Shown here one piece after another: positions 1 to 13,775 of a DNA stretch of 64,000 nucleotides. The stretch's first letter is position 1; every line of letters starts with the position of its first letter. The notes under the pieces are model-generated. The model saw only the letters and a program-made list of their open reading frames with translations, did no database searches and was not told where the DNA came from. The translations under genes were made by a program, and so were the position numbers. The DNA comes from Larimichthys crocea (taxonomy: Eukaryota; Chordata; Actinopteri; Sciaenidae). Location of the stretch: the NCBI RefSeq assembly GCF_000972845.2, contig NC_040022.1:17389865-17453864 (forward strand), read 5' to 3'.

Positions 1-144
1 GGTGTGAGGTCTTCCTCGTGGGGGAGACGACCAGGAAACATGGAAACCTCTGCCTCATCAACTAAGCACCAAGAAAAGAAAGAGTAGTCCAAAATCTACT
101 TCTTTCTCCCCTTTTTTATGTCTCGACTTTCTCTTTCTGTCTCT

Positions 145-3100
145 TTATGACTTGTTTTCCACCTCAGCGGGGGCGATCATCATCATGCTGTACTTCAGAG
201 GGTAGTAGCGACCCCTCCAGGTCTTCCAGAAAATGCCTTGCTTCCTCTGGTGCCGCTGTTTGGGAGCGGGACTCTGGAAGTATCTACCGTTTAAGTTGGA
301 GCGACCACAGTTGCTGAACCACCAGCCACCTAGTAAGACAAAAGACAATATCAGGTTAGATGAAACTTTTGAGCTCTATCCCAAATTGTACACTGGAAAA
401 GAAACAAACAACATTTATTTTTTTGATTTCAAACGTACCAGAGAGGTGCTTGGCGCAATTTGTGTCCTTTTTCTGGTCGTTGTCTTGGTCACGGGTGGAA
501 AAGGGGAGGCCGGAGGTGGCGTCAGTCCCCAGAGAACTCTCCAAGGTGCTGAAAGCATCGGCCTTCTGAATCTTTAGCGAGTACTTAGTTTCCGCTCCGC
601 CCAGGTGGAAGGGAAGGCGGATGGATGCTATGTCACCACTCCAGTCAGAGAGCTTGATGGTGAGGATGTAGTCACCGCCTTTAGAAATGGAGTGCATCTT
701 TTCTAGACCCAACCAGAACTCTCCTAGAGAAGAAGACAAAGAGAAATGGTAAGGAAACTATCCAAGAGCTGAGAAACATCCATTTGATTTTATTTCAAGC
801 TCCTGCTCTTTGTAAAAGACAGTAATGCTGTGTGAACTAATGTGACCCTGACTAGGCCGGCTGGCACCTGTCCAGTCTAGTCTAGCAGAGAGTGAGATCA
901 AATTCAAAAGAGTATTTACCATTCAGGCTGCCAAAGCCTTTCTCGTAGGCCTGCCACAGCTGGTCAAAGTCCACTGAGCCATCTTGGCGTTTTTGGATAA
1001 CTGTCCACCCACCATCTAGACAGAAAGAGAAAAAAAAAGGTTGATCAGAAAAGGTTGCGTCAATAAAAACAGCAGCTTCTTTTGCAGTTTTTTAGTTAGC
1101 AATTGTTGGTCAAGCTGCACTGAGCGGGACAGAAAATGGGACAAGGTTTTACTCTGCTTACCAGCTGTCATCTCACAGTAGACTTTAAAAGGCTCTGCAT
1201 TCATTGGCTGGATGGTGTACACCCCACTGGTGGTCTCTCCTCTCAGGAACAACTCATGACAGTCTGATGCAATTTCTAGAGGAAGAAGAAGAGAAAAAAA
1301 AAACACAACAATGTTCAGACAAAGAGTTCCAAACAGTGAAATCACCTTTGCCCTACATCAATGTGTTTTGATTCGTCTTTGAGGCTCTTGAGATTTGTGT
1401 TGTGATAGACAGGTGAAAAATCTGGTTGAACTTGCTGGGGTGCTGCCAAAGTAATTTAATGATCTAGTTCCTTGTGCATGTTTACTGTTTTGTGAATTTG
1501 AACTTGTTTACTCATAAGTAGGTCGTTCAGCGGACACGTTTCTCTGCACTGCACAAGCCGAGTGTCTGCAAATACAGAGAGCGCTTATCAGCAAGTCTGG
1601 AGATATAAGTGTGTATCTGATAGAGCCTTAGCCATAACAAGATAGTACTTTTTTCTTGCTTATAAATATGACCTTTCTCCCAGTTCCCAAGCAGAAACTC
1701 AAACCGAGAATTGAGTTACACACTACTACCCTTTACATTCCTCAACCCCCTTTCCCCCCCCTCTCTGTTCCTGATACTCCTCCTCTCTGGCTTATCCCAC
1801 CTCCTTCATGTGCACAGCAGCCAATTGGTGACGCAGGAGCGCATGGCTGGTGCATGCATGGGGAGTGATCAGAGAGTGGTTGTGAGGAGGGCGGGGGGGT
1901 GGGGAGGGGGGATAGGGGCTGCTGCTGTAAAGGGATATTGGAGAAGGCGTTAACAACAAAGCAGGGGACTCCAGAGAGCCAATTGGAGCTGTCATGTGCT
2001 CAATGAGGCACGAGACTAATAGCACCCCTTCGGTAATCCTCTTCATCATAGATGACATCATCATGTGATGCTATTTAATACCTTTACAGAACAAAGGTTT
2101 GAAAAAAATACAATAAAATGTCATTTTACTCCTTTATTTGATTGTTCCTCTAGGGGACATTCGCCTGCCTTGCAGCACAAGAACCACAAAACCTCCTTTA
2201 TGTGTAATGACCTTTCCTCTAGAGACCTGAACTCTTGGTGGTCAGTCTTGGCCGTAGACAGCCTGAGGGGTCAGGGGTTTTCCTGAACTTTAGCACACTT
2301 CTTATTCACTACAATGGGAGAGTTGGAGTAGATGGAGGTGGGGGGTTTCTGTGTACTGATGGGGGAGGAGAGGAGAGATTGACTGAAGAGGAGGGGAAGG
2401 AGGAGGGATGTCTGACTCCCTGACAGATCTAGGGGAAAGGTTGCTCATTCTTGTGGGATATACAAATGTTTGTTTTACACAAGAAAGGGTGACTTAAGAC
2501 AGGGGAGGAGGCGAGTGTCTTCAAAACAGTGGCGGATATCTGTACAAAGTTCACAGATAAATATAGACCGCCTTTTCCCTTTTTCTCCCTTGTTTTCTCT
2601 CTGTTTTTTTTTTTCTTGGCTCAGGAACAAGGATGGTAATGTGAGGAACATTGCATCCTGTTGAGATGTGTGACCCTGACCGAATGCTCTCAGAGACCAG
2701 TGAACTTTACTCTAGTTGAAACCATGCCAGAGAAACTTTTTCCTCATTCTTTAAATCCTGCTGATGTCAGAGCTACTGTGATTTCATAGTGACTGGATCT
2801 CAACTGTTGCCTCAGCCATGTTCACCTTTCACCTACTTCTCATCTACGGCCATGAGAACAGAGGTTTGACTTTGAATCTATAACTCTTAAAAAATGCTAT
2901 TCGACATTTCCTCCTGTCAAACCCCATCATCCTTTTTGAAGACTAAACAGACTTTAATTGAAACCAAAATGTGGTGGACGAGAGAGTTGGAAGTGTGTCT
3001 CAACTCTACCCCAGTTGGTGTGTATCCAGAACAGTTAGAGTCTGGATGAAAGCATTCATTATGACTGCTGGTCCATTCACAGTTCAGTTCAGATGGGAAC

Positions 3101-5242
3101 AGCAGCTGCTTGGCGTGGCTGCACACTGAGGGCATCATTTACTGCCATTTACAATTACTGTAACTCACAGTGTGGGGGGGCATAGACTAAAACCGAGCCT
3201 CGCTCTGACAGTTTTAATGTCCCCCTTTTCTCTCAGCCTGCACTTTATGTCAGGATGATGAAGGTGAAAATGTTTGTTTTATATTTTAGTTTATAGTTCT
3301 TGCAAGTAGGAGGCCTCATTTAATTTTTAAGTAACTTGTATTAGTTGAATAATGTCGTTATGATTTGACGGGCAAAAAGTTCACCAGTTTCCAGCGTCAT
3401 GCTGAGCAGAGGAGCGTTTCCCAAATCGATTAGATTCCTTGATTTTAATTGCTAGTGATTTAATCGTCTTTATGGCCCGACTAAACAGATGGCCTGCCAC
3501 ATTTGGCGTGAGATTTTGTCCAGTCGACTTAAGACAGAGCCAGAAGAGGATTTTGGACGCTTTCTTGGCTTTACTTACCAACTGGTGAGTCACGCTGCTC
3601 CACGACGCCGCCTTGCACGGAGCCGTTAGTGTTGCTGCTCCGCGGGGATGCAGATCTCTGTCGTGACTGTTGAACCTGAAAAATATAGGACTCAGTTATG
3701 AGATTGCATATTATATAAGACATAAGAAATAATAGGAAATAAGAAAAGAGCTGATTAGCACTACAGAGCTGTGTGCGTAATTGTAACGCTTTCTCACCTG
3801 ACTTTGCAGCGTCCTGATGCGCACATTCTGCTTGTCAAGCTTCTCCTGCTGGAGTCTGATCCGCTCCATCAGATCATCAATGCGCCTGTTCTGGGCCTCC
3901 AGCATCAGCTGACGGAAAAACAACACAATGGCATCATATTTTTTAGCATTTTATAAACTTTATTCTGCAGCGTGCCTGTGCGTAAAATGCATCCATGGCG
4001 CTGTAGAACTGTTGAATAAACATCAAGTTTAACATAAGAAGTGGACCACCTGCAGAGTTTCATTGAAAAGTCTGAAATATAGACCCCAGGCACATTTCCA
4101 CCCTCTAAGACAATTTGTCCTTTTCCACTGGCTGTGGTTTGGTTATGTAACTCCCTGATAGCGCGGGATTTTCCATTCCACTATAAAGCCTTTCAGGCTC
4201 ACGTATTTCTTTGTAAAAAGGGGGTTCTGCAAAGACACTGCTTCTCCCACAATCCCTTTACACTGTGTCATATGGCCAGGTTAAAATTATGAACACATTC
4301 TTGCAACTGATGCGTGGAGATCCCTTTGTCTGGAAGGCTTATGTTTCCCTGCACGTACTGCATGCTCTTGTTCCATGCCGTGCAGGATTGTTAACCAACC
4401 CCCCTCCAATACGCCCACCACCCACTGCTTGCCCTCTGTGCATTTTGATTTAGTGCCTTTAAGCTCAGGGAAGAAGCCACCACCCCGCCATGAAAGCCAG
4501 CTGTCCATGCACACTCTACATCAACCAGTTAGAAGAGTCCCTCTGCTGCAGGATAACAACATTTTGTACTGTATGGTTATCTCTTTAAGCAATGTATACA
4601 CTGCTTATGTCCTCTTAACTAACTAATGTCACCCTCCTTATCTTATCATGCTTCTGACTACACAAACAAATAATCCTAATCAAAAAATATAGATAGAAAC
4701 TTGTGCATTCTCACCTGAATGTTGTGAGCATCACTGTTGTTCTTGGCACCAGTGTTGGTGTCAGGCAGCACCGCATCTCCTTGTAGCATGCTGTCCACTC
4801 TCTCCTCCAGCCGGTTCATCCTCTCACTCATCGTCCTCCTCTCCTGCTGCATCTCCTCCGCCTTCTCCCTCAACTCGGCTGTGACATTCAGCAGCTGCCC
4901 CTCTCTGTCTTCCAGCCCGTGGGCCCGAGCCTTCAGGGCATCTCCCTCCTCTCTCAGCCTCTGGCTTTCCTTCCCCAGCTCGGTCACAGTACGATTGAAG
5001 ACCTTCAGCTTGCTGAAAATGTCCCTCATCTGGACTTTGGTTTTGTCCACATGCTCCTTCAGCCCCTGGCCCAGCTGCAGCAGGCCATGGGCAATGACAT
5101 TTACATCATCCCATGCTGCGTACTGTACACGCTTCTCCTTGGCAGCACTGCCAGTGGGTGAGCCCCCTTTCCTCTCAAAGGGGAAACCTGTGGCCATGAG
5201 CACCACCAGGCAGAGAGTCACGGTTGCCAGTGTTGTCTTCAT
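145..5242 (-). CDS. angptl4: angiopoietin-like 4, complete, 7 coding exons (471 aa)
   Basis: Secreted glycoprotein; the family inhibits lipoprotein lipase through its N-terminal coiled-coil part and so controls triglyceride uptake. Coding exons in transcript order: 5242-4715, 3908-3798, 3675-3579, 1275-1162, 1015-920, 723-439, 329-145; all introns are GT-AG and the lengths sum to 472 codons including TAA. Residues 1-19 are a signal peptide. Residues ~43-66 ([20 protein letters not shown]) match the lipase-inhibiting motif of ANGPTL3/4. Residues ~70-213 are heptad-rich coiled coil with NxS/T sites at 83, 119 and 168. A Ser/Asn/Gly-rich linker (~214-245) precedes a fibrinogen C-terminal domain from Asp250. 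Stretches such as [21 protein letters not shown] and [14 protein letters not shown] are near-identical to mammalian ANGPTL4. Seven exons is also the human count. The linker lacks the human RRKR furin site. The start is the only Met that gives the signal peptide. Confidence 0.97.
1276..3578 (-). other. angptl4 intron 3 with polypurine/polypyrimidine tracts
   Basis: This 2.3-kb intron separates the linker exon from the first fibrinogen-domain exon. It contains a C/T-rich block at ~1737-1800, a G-rich block at ~1889-1918 and an A/G-rich block at ~2330-2410. No coding exon or tRNA-like structure was recognised. The small open frames here are low-complexity products of the tracts. Confidence 0.6.
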
Positions 5243-5560
5243 TGCTGTCGTTGCCTCGAACTGTTGAAATGTTGCTTTAAATAGTGTGTTGTCCTGTTGC
5301 AGAAATGTGCAGTGTCCTGTCCTTTCTCCTTGACTTGGATTTGTGAGCTCAGGCTCCTGGCTGAACAGTCACAGCACTACTGTTATATAGTTTCACAGCC
5401 CTCAAGTCTAAGCTTGGAGCTGCCTGTCATTGGCCAGCCGAGGAGTGGGAGGGGTGCAGTTACACTCAGGTTTCTGTCCCTCCTCCACCTCTCTGTTAAC
5501 TATTCATGTCAGAGGCGGAGGAGGGACATGATATAACAAAAAGATTGTTTCTCATCTCAG
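5243..5560 (-). promoter_or_regulatory. angptl4: probable angptl4 promoter and 5'UTR
   Basis: On the minus strand a TATATAA-like box lies at 5383-5389, about 140 bp upstream of the ATG, which would give a 5'UTR of roughly 110 nt. A weaker TATTTAAA lies at about 5275-5283, too close to the ATG to be the main TATA box. I did not find a clean PPAR element by eye, although PPAR control is known for this gene in mammals. The start site is inferred, not observed. Confidence 0.45.
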
Positions 5561-5620
5561 CACTGCAGGACACAGAGACTATACTATCTATTGGAGGAAA
5601 CTAAACAGTTGATATCCCCT

Positions 5621-8600
5621 GCAGTGATGCAAATGTATTCCTTTGCTGCGAGGAACTGCTGAAGTAACACTGGTGTAGTATTTCTGAATAAGTGAGCTAA
5701 TCCGTCCAAGTAATTCAGTATTCAGCCCCAAACATGTCACAATCGTTCTGCAGAAACCTTTGCTTTACAGGCAATAAAAAAATTCAATTAAACCCTACCC
5801 TCATTTCCTGTAAACTCGTCTGTTAAAAGAAACCAAGCTTGAATATGAAAGCAAAAGTGACAAAGGTCAATATGGGCTGAACTGTAAATAGACCAGGTGA
5901 CTAGATGTTTACAGAGCAGAGTCATCACCATCTAAGGGGAGAATCTGACCTCTTTTCCATTAATTTACACAGTCATTAAATGAAAATCTCTCTGCATGTC
6001 CTGTAACCTAACTGTAAATTTTGCTATTACTCTATTTTCTGTACTAGGATCATTGTGTCTTGTACAGTACACCAAACTGAAATTATTTTGATGGATAACA
6101 ATGCAGGGAAGTATCAGGATAAGTAGATATTCATAAATGTCTTTAGTGTAGTTCTAATCTATATTATCAAGGAAATTGCACATCTTAAATCGTTTGCTCA
6201 CAAGACTGTGAAAGATTTCAGGTAAAATTAAGGAACATGAATTGCTCTGCACACCAAAAAATAAATAAATTGGTATAAAATACCATCTTAAAACAATTTA
6301 ATCAGTCTTAAAACAATCCCACTAACCTTAAACATGTAAACTGTACTCAACTGAACAACTATCATGTTATTTGACCAACACAAATAGATGAGATAAACAT
6401 TTCCAAGTAACAGCTCCTGTAGAAACATTAAATCAGAAATTCTGTCTAATCTCTACAGGGATAATGTAAGAACTGAATGAAGTCAGTGACACATCGGGCA
6501 CGTCACCAGAGGAACATGCCTACAATGTAAAAATCTGCCTCAGGCCGGCGTGAGGACTGTGAGAATTAGGGGAAAGTTCACAGGACAGAGAATGCCCAAA
6601 CTGCGGTCTATGGGGTTTCTTTAACAACCTCCGCCTGAGAGCTCGTAGGCCGTACGTGATCTGGGGCCAGATCACAAAGAAGGAGCTGGTTTAACCCTCT
6701 CCTGTCTGCAGCCCAGACTAAGTAGGTGAAAGGTAACTGTGAGACTGCTGACGGTGCTGAGAGGGGAATCTGAGTGCAGAGGAATTACAAGGCCCTCACT
6801 TATGTGTCTGGAATGTAACAAACATGCATTATTTTCCTCAAATCCCTGGCAGGGAAAGGAATTTCCACTAGGACAACCAGAGGCGGCTGTGTTCCAGTTA
6901 AAAATAGATGTTTCCAATTCGTCTTTGAGTAATCTTTTCCTTTTAATAGAAGCATCGAGAACAATGCAGATCAATTTGCTTTTGTTTGTTCGAACCTACT
7001 TGTGCCTTCATTCATCCACTACATGATTCCTATCTGTTCAGTTAGAGTACAGCAGGATGATCATTGAATGGAAACATGTTTGTATTTACTGAAGTGTTTT
7101 TCACAGGGGAGGGAAAGGTGTATTGTTGAAAGGCATCTGTCTGCGGCAGGTACAAGCAAGAACACGCCAATCGTGTCATGTAACACGATGATATTTGAAC
7201 TTGATGACCGTCTGGTACATGAGCATCATGATTGTACAAGAATGTACATTCTTCTGGATCATTATAGGACTGTATGCTTTCATTTTAGGCTTATTGTGCT
7301 GATGTCCGTTATCAGACCTTTTTTCCCCTAATGGAATGTTAAATATCCCCCTAATGTTTAGATTTTTGATAAATATGTTCAGATATTGGGTGAATTATAA
7401 CTGTGTGGAGGAGGAGCTGCTCATTTAGGAGCCTGATGTACAATGTACTGTATGCATGTATGCCTGAGAGAAATCCAGTTTTGCCTGATATTATAATCAT
7501 AGTGTAGCTGTTGGATGACTCATGCCTGTTTCTATCATGACCTTAAAGCCATTACCGGTATTACAAAATATTACCCAATACCAGCTATGTTACTAAATAG
7601 TAAACATACTCTATTACAAGTAAAAGTTTTCATTTGATTATGTGTATTATTATTACAGATGTATTTACATGTAAGCAGCATTTTAAAGTTGTATCTGACT
7701 TAGGCGCAAAAAAGTTTAATCATTATGAACACACTGTTGTGTAGTTTAATTTGTAACAATGTGCCATATTTTGTAAGATTATGTTTACATATGAAACATG
7801 TGTTTTGTATGTTAAATTTAAGGGTGCAATGCAGCTTATAACTGGGGTCAAAAAACTGTAGTTGAGTAAATAAAAAAGAACCAACAGGCTACTAGTCAGA
7901 CTGTCGGCAGATTGAATATTTACTTGTGGACAGACTAAACAAAATAATTGAATAAACATCTTTTTTATTTGTTACAATGTTTCAACAATGTACAAGGCTT
8001 ACGGGAATCTGCCTCCTCCTGTATGTTAGTGATCATCACTGGATCCACACCCCACCACAGCTGCTTTTCCAATTTCCCAAAATGGCCGCTCCCATCTCTA
8101 GCCGGCATGTCGACCTTTTACCCAGATTCCAGACACAGAACATCTGTAAATCCCAGCAGCACAGCCCCAAGACTTAGTCATGTACGAGGGGATGGAAAGA
8201 GGGAGGAAGAAGAAGAAGAGAAAAAAAAAACAGGTGCAGGAGCCCGTTAGAGCTGTAAACCTCTGGTTCCCAAGGCTAGACTGTGATCTTTTCCATTTGG
8301 CATTATTTTATGAGGTTTTTGGGCTTTTATATTCACTGGGTTTTTCCACTCGTGTTTGCCAGAAATACATATCTGAATATATTCCAATGAAATAAACAAT
8401 CTCGAATAAAATATTTAAATCAATTTTGAGAGGTAAAGAGGAAGATTGAGGAAGAACTGCACGCTCCTGTTCACTGAAAACCATCTTCCATGAGACCTTT
8501 GAGATCTTATAAATATCCAAGTGACTTAATATGACAGCTCGTCCATCATAAACCACATAAACTATATCTTTCCTCACTTCTCTTGAAATCAGCCATGGTA

Positions 8601-10474
8601 ACGAAATGCCACCGACCTTATCGTCCTGATTTCTTATATCATGAGTTATTCATGAGTAGCAGCAGTGACCTTTTTGCTGACTGAACCACTGAGGTTTAGG
8701 GTTAGCAAATTAAAGGAGGGATCTATTTTTTTTTAGGTGTGTCATAATTATAACTGATGAAGAAATAGTCAATAAAAAATGTAGCTGCTGCAAGATTTAT
8801 GTTTCTTGGTGTGGCAGTGGTCAGGAATGTACAGTATGGTACATTTAAGACAGGTTCATAGCCTAATTTATAGGCAGACATTTTGAGTTTTATAGTACAG
8901 ATGTAACCATTAATGTTAACAAGTGTGCCAGTCATACCAGGACTCTGAAACTGGTACACCCAAGTGGAATGCAGCTGTGATTAAATATCAAGTGAAGGTT
9001 CGCTCCTTTTTAGGATAGAAACAAATGACCACATAATTTTCTAGAAGTTTATTATTGGGATACATAATAAGAATCTCTTCTTCTATTTCTACTAGTAAGG
9101 ACAAACCAGCTGACAGACACACTTATAATGATTCATGCATACTCACACATCATATGGACGGACACGCAATGCAACACGTCTGCCTCGAAACAGTTTTGCA
9201 ATCCCTTTTCTACTTGACAACAAGCCAAGTGAAACACACTACTGCCTCCCAGTGGTGCAAAGTATATCATTTGATTTGTTCACCCTTGACCCCTGCACAT
9301 TTACTCAACGGGGCCCCTTTTGCTAACTGTGGGTTATTATTGCCCCAGGGACTGCATACTGAATGTAACATGGCACTGAAACCAATGGAAACCTGCCGTT
9401 TTTCTTTTAGCCTCCAGCAGCCCTGAGAGATGAGGTGTGATTCACTTCAGCAAAATGAGGCTCGAGCAGGGAGAGCATCCTGAGAGGATATGAGAGATTT
9501 CCTGTGAGGACTCTAAAAATGCTGACCTTGAACAAGGATGCTTTCCATTTTTAAGTAGCATGTACCAAGAGACTTCTTCCATTCCCACGCATATGTTTGA
9601 TCTTTGCCTTTTTATTACGCCAGAACTTTAAATATCTGCATATAGTTCGCCTTTGTAACATCCTGTGAAGTTTGCGTGATCTGAAATGTTCCCGTCAGCA
9701 GTAACATGTAGCAGTTTCTTTCCATTGAGGTCAAAAATGTAGTGAACGGAAGTTATGCAACACAAAAGAACATGCTCCAGTGCCCTGTTTGTGTGGCACA
9801 GACTTTAATCAACACAGATGCACACTTCATTCATGCATGCATCTTTCTTGCATACACAGACAGTCGTCTCCTTTGACATTCCTCACATCTCAAGCTCAGC
9901 TTGCACATGCATAGACATGTTACACTACATAGATAAATGTGTTTTTGTTATTGCTTCTGATTGAATGATTGAGTATTTTGCCATGAGATATTTTTACTTC
10001 TCTGACTGGTCGTATGTTAAAGCTCCTGCCGATAGACTTGAATACATTTCCACTTCTCCAGACGATTCATGCTTTTCCCCCTCAGTTCTTTCACCGCTCA
10101 CAGACTAAATGAGCGATACAGCTGGCAGGAAATAGGAAAGTACAGAATGTACACATATCCCAGTTTGGAAAATATAAATACATACAGACTGGCTGACCTC
10201 AGCAGCTGTAAATGCTGTGTGTGCTTCATAGTGCTGGAATTCTACAGTGATTTACAGTGTTTTTTGGTTTGGCCTACCCCGTTACACCAAGCACACTAAT
10301 GCTGCCCACATATGATTGAAAACAGTGTTAGTCTAGGACATCTACTACGTCTGGAGTAACACAAGAGCTGTAAAACAGTAACAGTAAGTAACAACTTCTC
10401 TGCCGAGTCTGTTTCTCACCATGGAAACTGATAACAGAGCAGACTGTACTGAAGAACTAAAGCTGGTGTTTAGA
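5621..10474. other. AT-rich intergenic DNA, no gene recognised
   Basis: Stop codons are dense in all frames and the longest frames are about 120 codons, without domain-like composition or splice support. No kank3-like exon is visible, although KANK3 sits between RPS28 and ANGPTL4 in human. The AG-rich run at ~8200-8232 is simple sequence. Confidence 0.6.
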
Positions 10475-11140
10475 GCAATAGTTTGACACTTTGGGGGGGA
10501 AAAAACTAATTCGCCCTCTTCCAAAGAGTTAGATCAGAAGATCAATGCCACAGTTATATAAAATACTGTATATGTAGCTGGAGCCAGCAGCCATTTAGCA
10601 TAAAGAATGGAAGCAGGGACACAAAAGACTTTAAAAAACTCACTAATTAACATCTTATATCTGCTTTATATATCTGCCTGGCTATATGATTTGTGAAATC
10701 TGTACAAAAAGCAAACTGTAAAACCAGAAGGCTATTTTTTCTCCCAAGTTTCCAACAGGAGCGCATCCGTGTTCCCAGGGTCTTATGGTCCCTAGAACTG
10801 GGTAACACAGGGCCCTGGGAATATGAGAGTGACCCCTTTCCAACCAAGCTGCATATTTAACAGATGTACATGAGGGTGGTATTAATGTTGTCATCTAACT
10901 GTTGGAAAGAAAGTGGTCATGGATTTACAGGAGATGTTTAGCTTAGCTTAACATCAAAACTGAAAATGGGAAAACAGTTGGCCTGGCTCTGTCCAAAGGT
11001 AAATGCATTCACCTGCCAGCATCTCCAAGCTCCCCAAATAACATGTTATATATATATACCACAGATATGAAAGTGATATCAGTCGTCTCATCTAATTCTC
11101 TGCAAGAAAACAAATCTGTATTTCTCCGTCAAAATACTGA
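10475..11140 (+). repeat. dispersed fish repeat, family A, long copy
   Basis: Begins with the phrase AATAGTTTGACACTTTGGGG and runs through an AGTTAGATCAGAAGATC block, a CAGCAGCC...TTTAGC block and GGCCTGGCTCTGTCCAAAGG. It ends with a region that is roughly the reverse complement of its start (TCATCTAATTCTCTGCAAGA). Related copies lie at ~12105-12560, 13535-13775, 28060-28215 and 49985-50450. The shape fits a degraded MITE or a repeat with inverted ends. I recognise the phrases as a repeat common in teleosts but cannot give the family name. Confidence 0.65.
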
Positions 11141-12104
11141 TATATTGCTATAAATAATATATTTAACAGTGTACTAATAAATGTACATACACTAAAATAC
11201 TTATTTGTGACAAAACAACATCAAAACCATGTGTTTATGTACATAATGAGGAACCCTGCTGTTTGCTCAGGAATAAATCTCTCTGGAGTCCAAAACAAGT
11301 TACCAAGGTCAAGGATGAATTCCAGGCTAAATACAGTAGCTGTAAATAACTCAAACACATATTTACATTATCTGGGGATTCTGTTCAAATGCAGCAGCTG
11401 CGGGTGCTAAACGAGCTCTCCAGAACCCATCTTTTACATTTTATGGACCCAAAGCCTTGGATGTGGTAAGCAGTGGCTCTTTAGTTTCCCAAGATTTTCA
11501 GAGGACACGTTTCCCCCTCTGTTTGTCCCCCAAAGAAACAGCCCCTTGTGGTGTGTACCCTGGTTGTCAAGCTGGGTTCCCATGAACTAATCGGCCTCCT
11601 GTGAAACAATCGTGCGTGCTGTACCACTTGAGGAGTAAAGAGCACTTGAGGCCACTGGGCAACTGATAACAATGATACTAATTCATTGCCCCGTTAATTT
11701 TAATCAACAGGAGTGGATGTACAAGCAGGTCAGATGGAGGAGACACTCGAACTGAAGAATGAAGAATGAAGAAGAATGGGGCCTGTTCTGGGGAAAATGT
11801 GGGTAACAGACAGCCTCTCACTGTCAAGTGCTAAACAGCTGGTGGTTTGGAGAAGGAAAAGGAAAGAGGGCTTGAATTACAAAGTGTTCTTCAAGAACAG
11901 CAGGGTTCTGACCTGTAACTGTACCACAGCAGCTGTGCAATCTGTGCAGAAATGATATACTTATGTTTCACTTCTGTTATAAAAGGACAATGAACTGTAC
12001 GTTTGTTTAGAAACCACCCACTCTCCTGTAGTGCACCATACAGTGCCAAAAAGCTTTTGAATTGCAGAGGAGGCTCTGAGTCCTGCCTTTATTATTTCTG
12101 AGGT

Positions 12105-12560
12105 ATTTAAAGGAATACTTCACTTGCTTTATTGCTGAGAGTTCGATTAGAAGAGTCTGCAGCCGGGCTGCTTAGCCTAGCAGACAGACTGCTGCTGCCT
12201 ACCAGCAACTCTGAAGCTCAATTAACATGTTATATCTCTTATTTAACTGTATAAAAAAAGGTGAGGTGTAACAACAGTGTTACCGTTGTCTGCCAACCTC
12301 ACGGTGATGACAGACCCTGTAAAACTGCTAAAAGCGTTTTTTTTCTTCTACAGATTAAACAAATAAGATATAACATATTAATAATAAGTGAGAATTAAAG
12401 GTACTGTTAGATTTTGTTACTAGTCGAGCTAACTGTTTCCCTCTGTTTCCAGTGTTTGTGCTAAGCTACTGTAGTTGGCTGATAATAGCTTCATATTTAC
12501 CACACAAGACCTGAATTTCCCAAAATGTCAAAATATTTGTATGTTTCCTTTAGTGAAAGG
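12105..12560 (+). repeat. dispersed fish repeat, family A
   Basis: Shares the order of phrases with the copy at 10475: GAGAGTTCGATTAGAAGAG, a GCAGCC...CTTAGC block, AATTAACATGTTATATCTC, then GAGCTAACTGTTTCCCTCTG, GCTTCATATTTACC and TTTCCCAAAATGTCAAA. Diverged, with insertions. Confidence 0.6.
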
Positions 12561-13534
12561 TGTAAGTGTGACATTTTACATGGGACTAGAACTGGACAGG
12601 TAGCCTAAAAACAAGTTTAAAAAAAATCAAGACACTTAATGGCAACGCCACCTTTATGCACTTGCACACAAGAATGATCATATTTCACATTAAGACCTCT
12701 GACAATCCTTTCTCTTTTTAATGACTGCCCCAGTCCTCGTTAGACTACAATCTTGAAACTGTGTTTTGGAGACACAGCAGGACAGAAAATCTTATTTTGT
12801 GAGACTTCTCTGTAGTGATGGAATTACCAGGATCAATCTTTTGATGGCAGGTATTACTTTAAAATGTCCAACAATTTTAGTCCAACTATAATGACCTGTT
12901 GTGCTATTTTCTGTTATTTTTGCTTGCTTAATTTAAAGAGGATACATCTTTTTTTGCCTGGGTTGAAAATGTAAAATTGCTGACTAAGAGACGTGTTGGT
13001 GGCAGCGTCATTTCTGAGAAAAAACATCTGCCCCACTTACTCATCAGACTGACATTTATGTCATAAGTGACATATCAAAGCAAACTTTCATAGATGGAAA
13101 GTCAGAGTAGTCTGACATAGAAATTGGGTAAATATTTTTACCCTAAAACTTGGGTTTGAACTTGTCAGATTCCATTAAAGTTTGTTCCTGGTAAATATTA
13201 CCTCAGCTGAGTGTGATCTCTCATTAGGTTTGTCAACAGCTCAGTTTCACTGCTGTTTTGATTTTGTACGACTGTAAAAATTTAATTTCTTGCAGGATCG
13301 TACTGTGACACCACTGATCCGTGTAGTGAGTTGGAGAACTGTTCTTCGGTATTTCATAAGTGGTGTTAAAGGTTGTGCTGAATATACGGTATCAAGTGTT
13401 TCTCAACCACTCATCTGACTCACTGTCTTTAACACATACTGTGACACATTTCTGTGGAAACATGTTAATAAAAAGGAACATTTAAGGACATATCTGTCTT
13501 TTCAAGAGTAAGATGAAAATGTATATTTGGTCTG

Positions 13535-13775
13535 TACGGTAGAAGCCAGCAACTGGTTAACGTAGTTTGGCATAAAGCCTAGAAACATCTAGCCTATTTA
13601 CAAGGTGCTCACTTATTAGAATGTTATATCTGTTTTGTTTTGTCCATACAAAACAAAGTGTATTAGAGGCTGTCTCACTAATTCCCTCAAATTCCAGATT
13701 TTGTGCTAAACTAAGCTGCTGCCTGTAGCTTCATATTAAACAGGCAGATATTAAAGTGTTATTGAGATTCCCAAC
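13535..13775 (+). repeat. dispersed fish repeat, family A, partial
   Basis: Contains AGAAGCCAGCAACTGGTTAAC, GGCATAAAGCCTAGAAAC, AATGTTATATCTGTTTTGTT and GCCTGTAGCTTCATATTAAA in the family order. Both ends are missing or too diverged to place exactly. Confidence 0.5.

Noticed and set aside
4737..5267. 176-codon plus-strand frame
   Set aside because: Antisense of angptl4 exon 1; its Ser/Leu-rich composition mirrors the coiled-coil codons.
7948..8250. 100-codon frame ending in Glu/Lys run
   Set aside because: The 3' half is an AG-rich simple sequence, and the 5' half has no conserved motif or splice signals.
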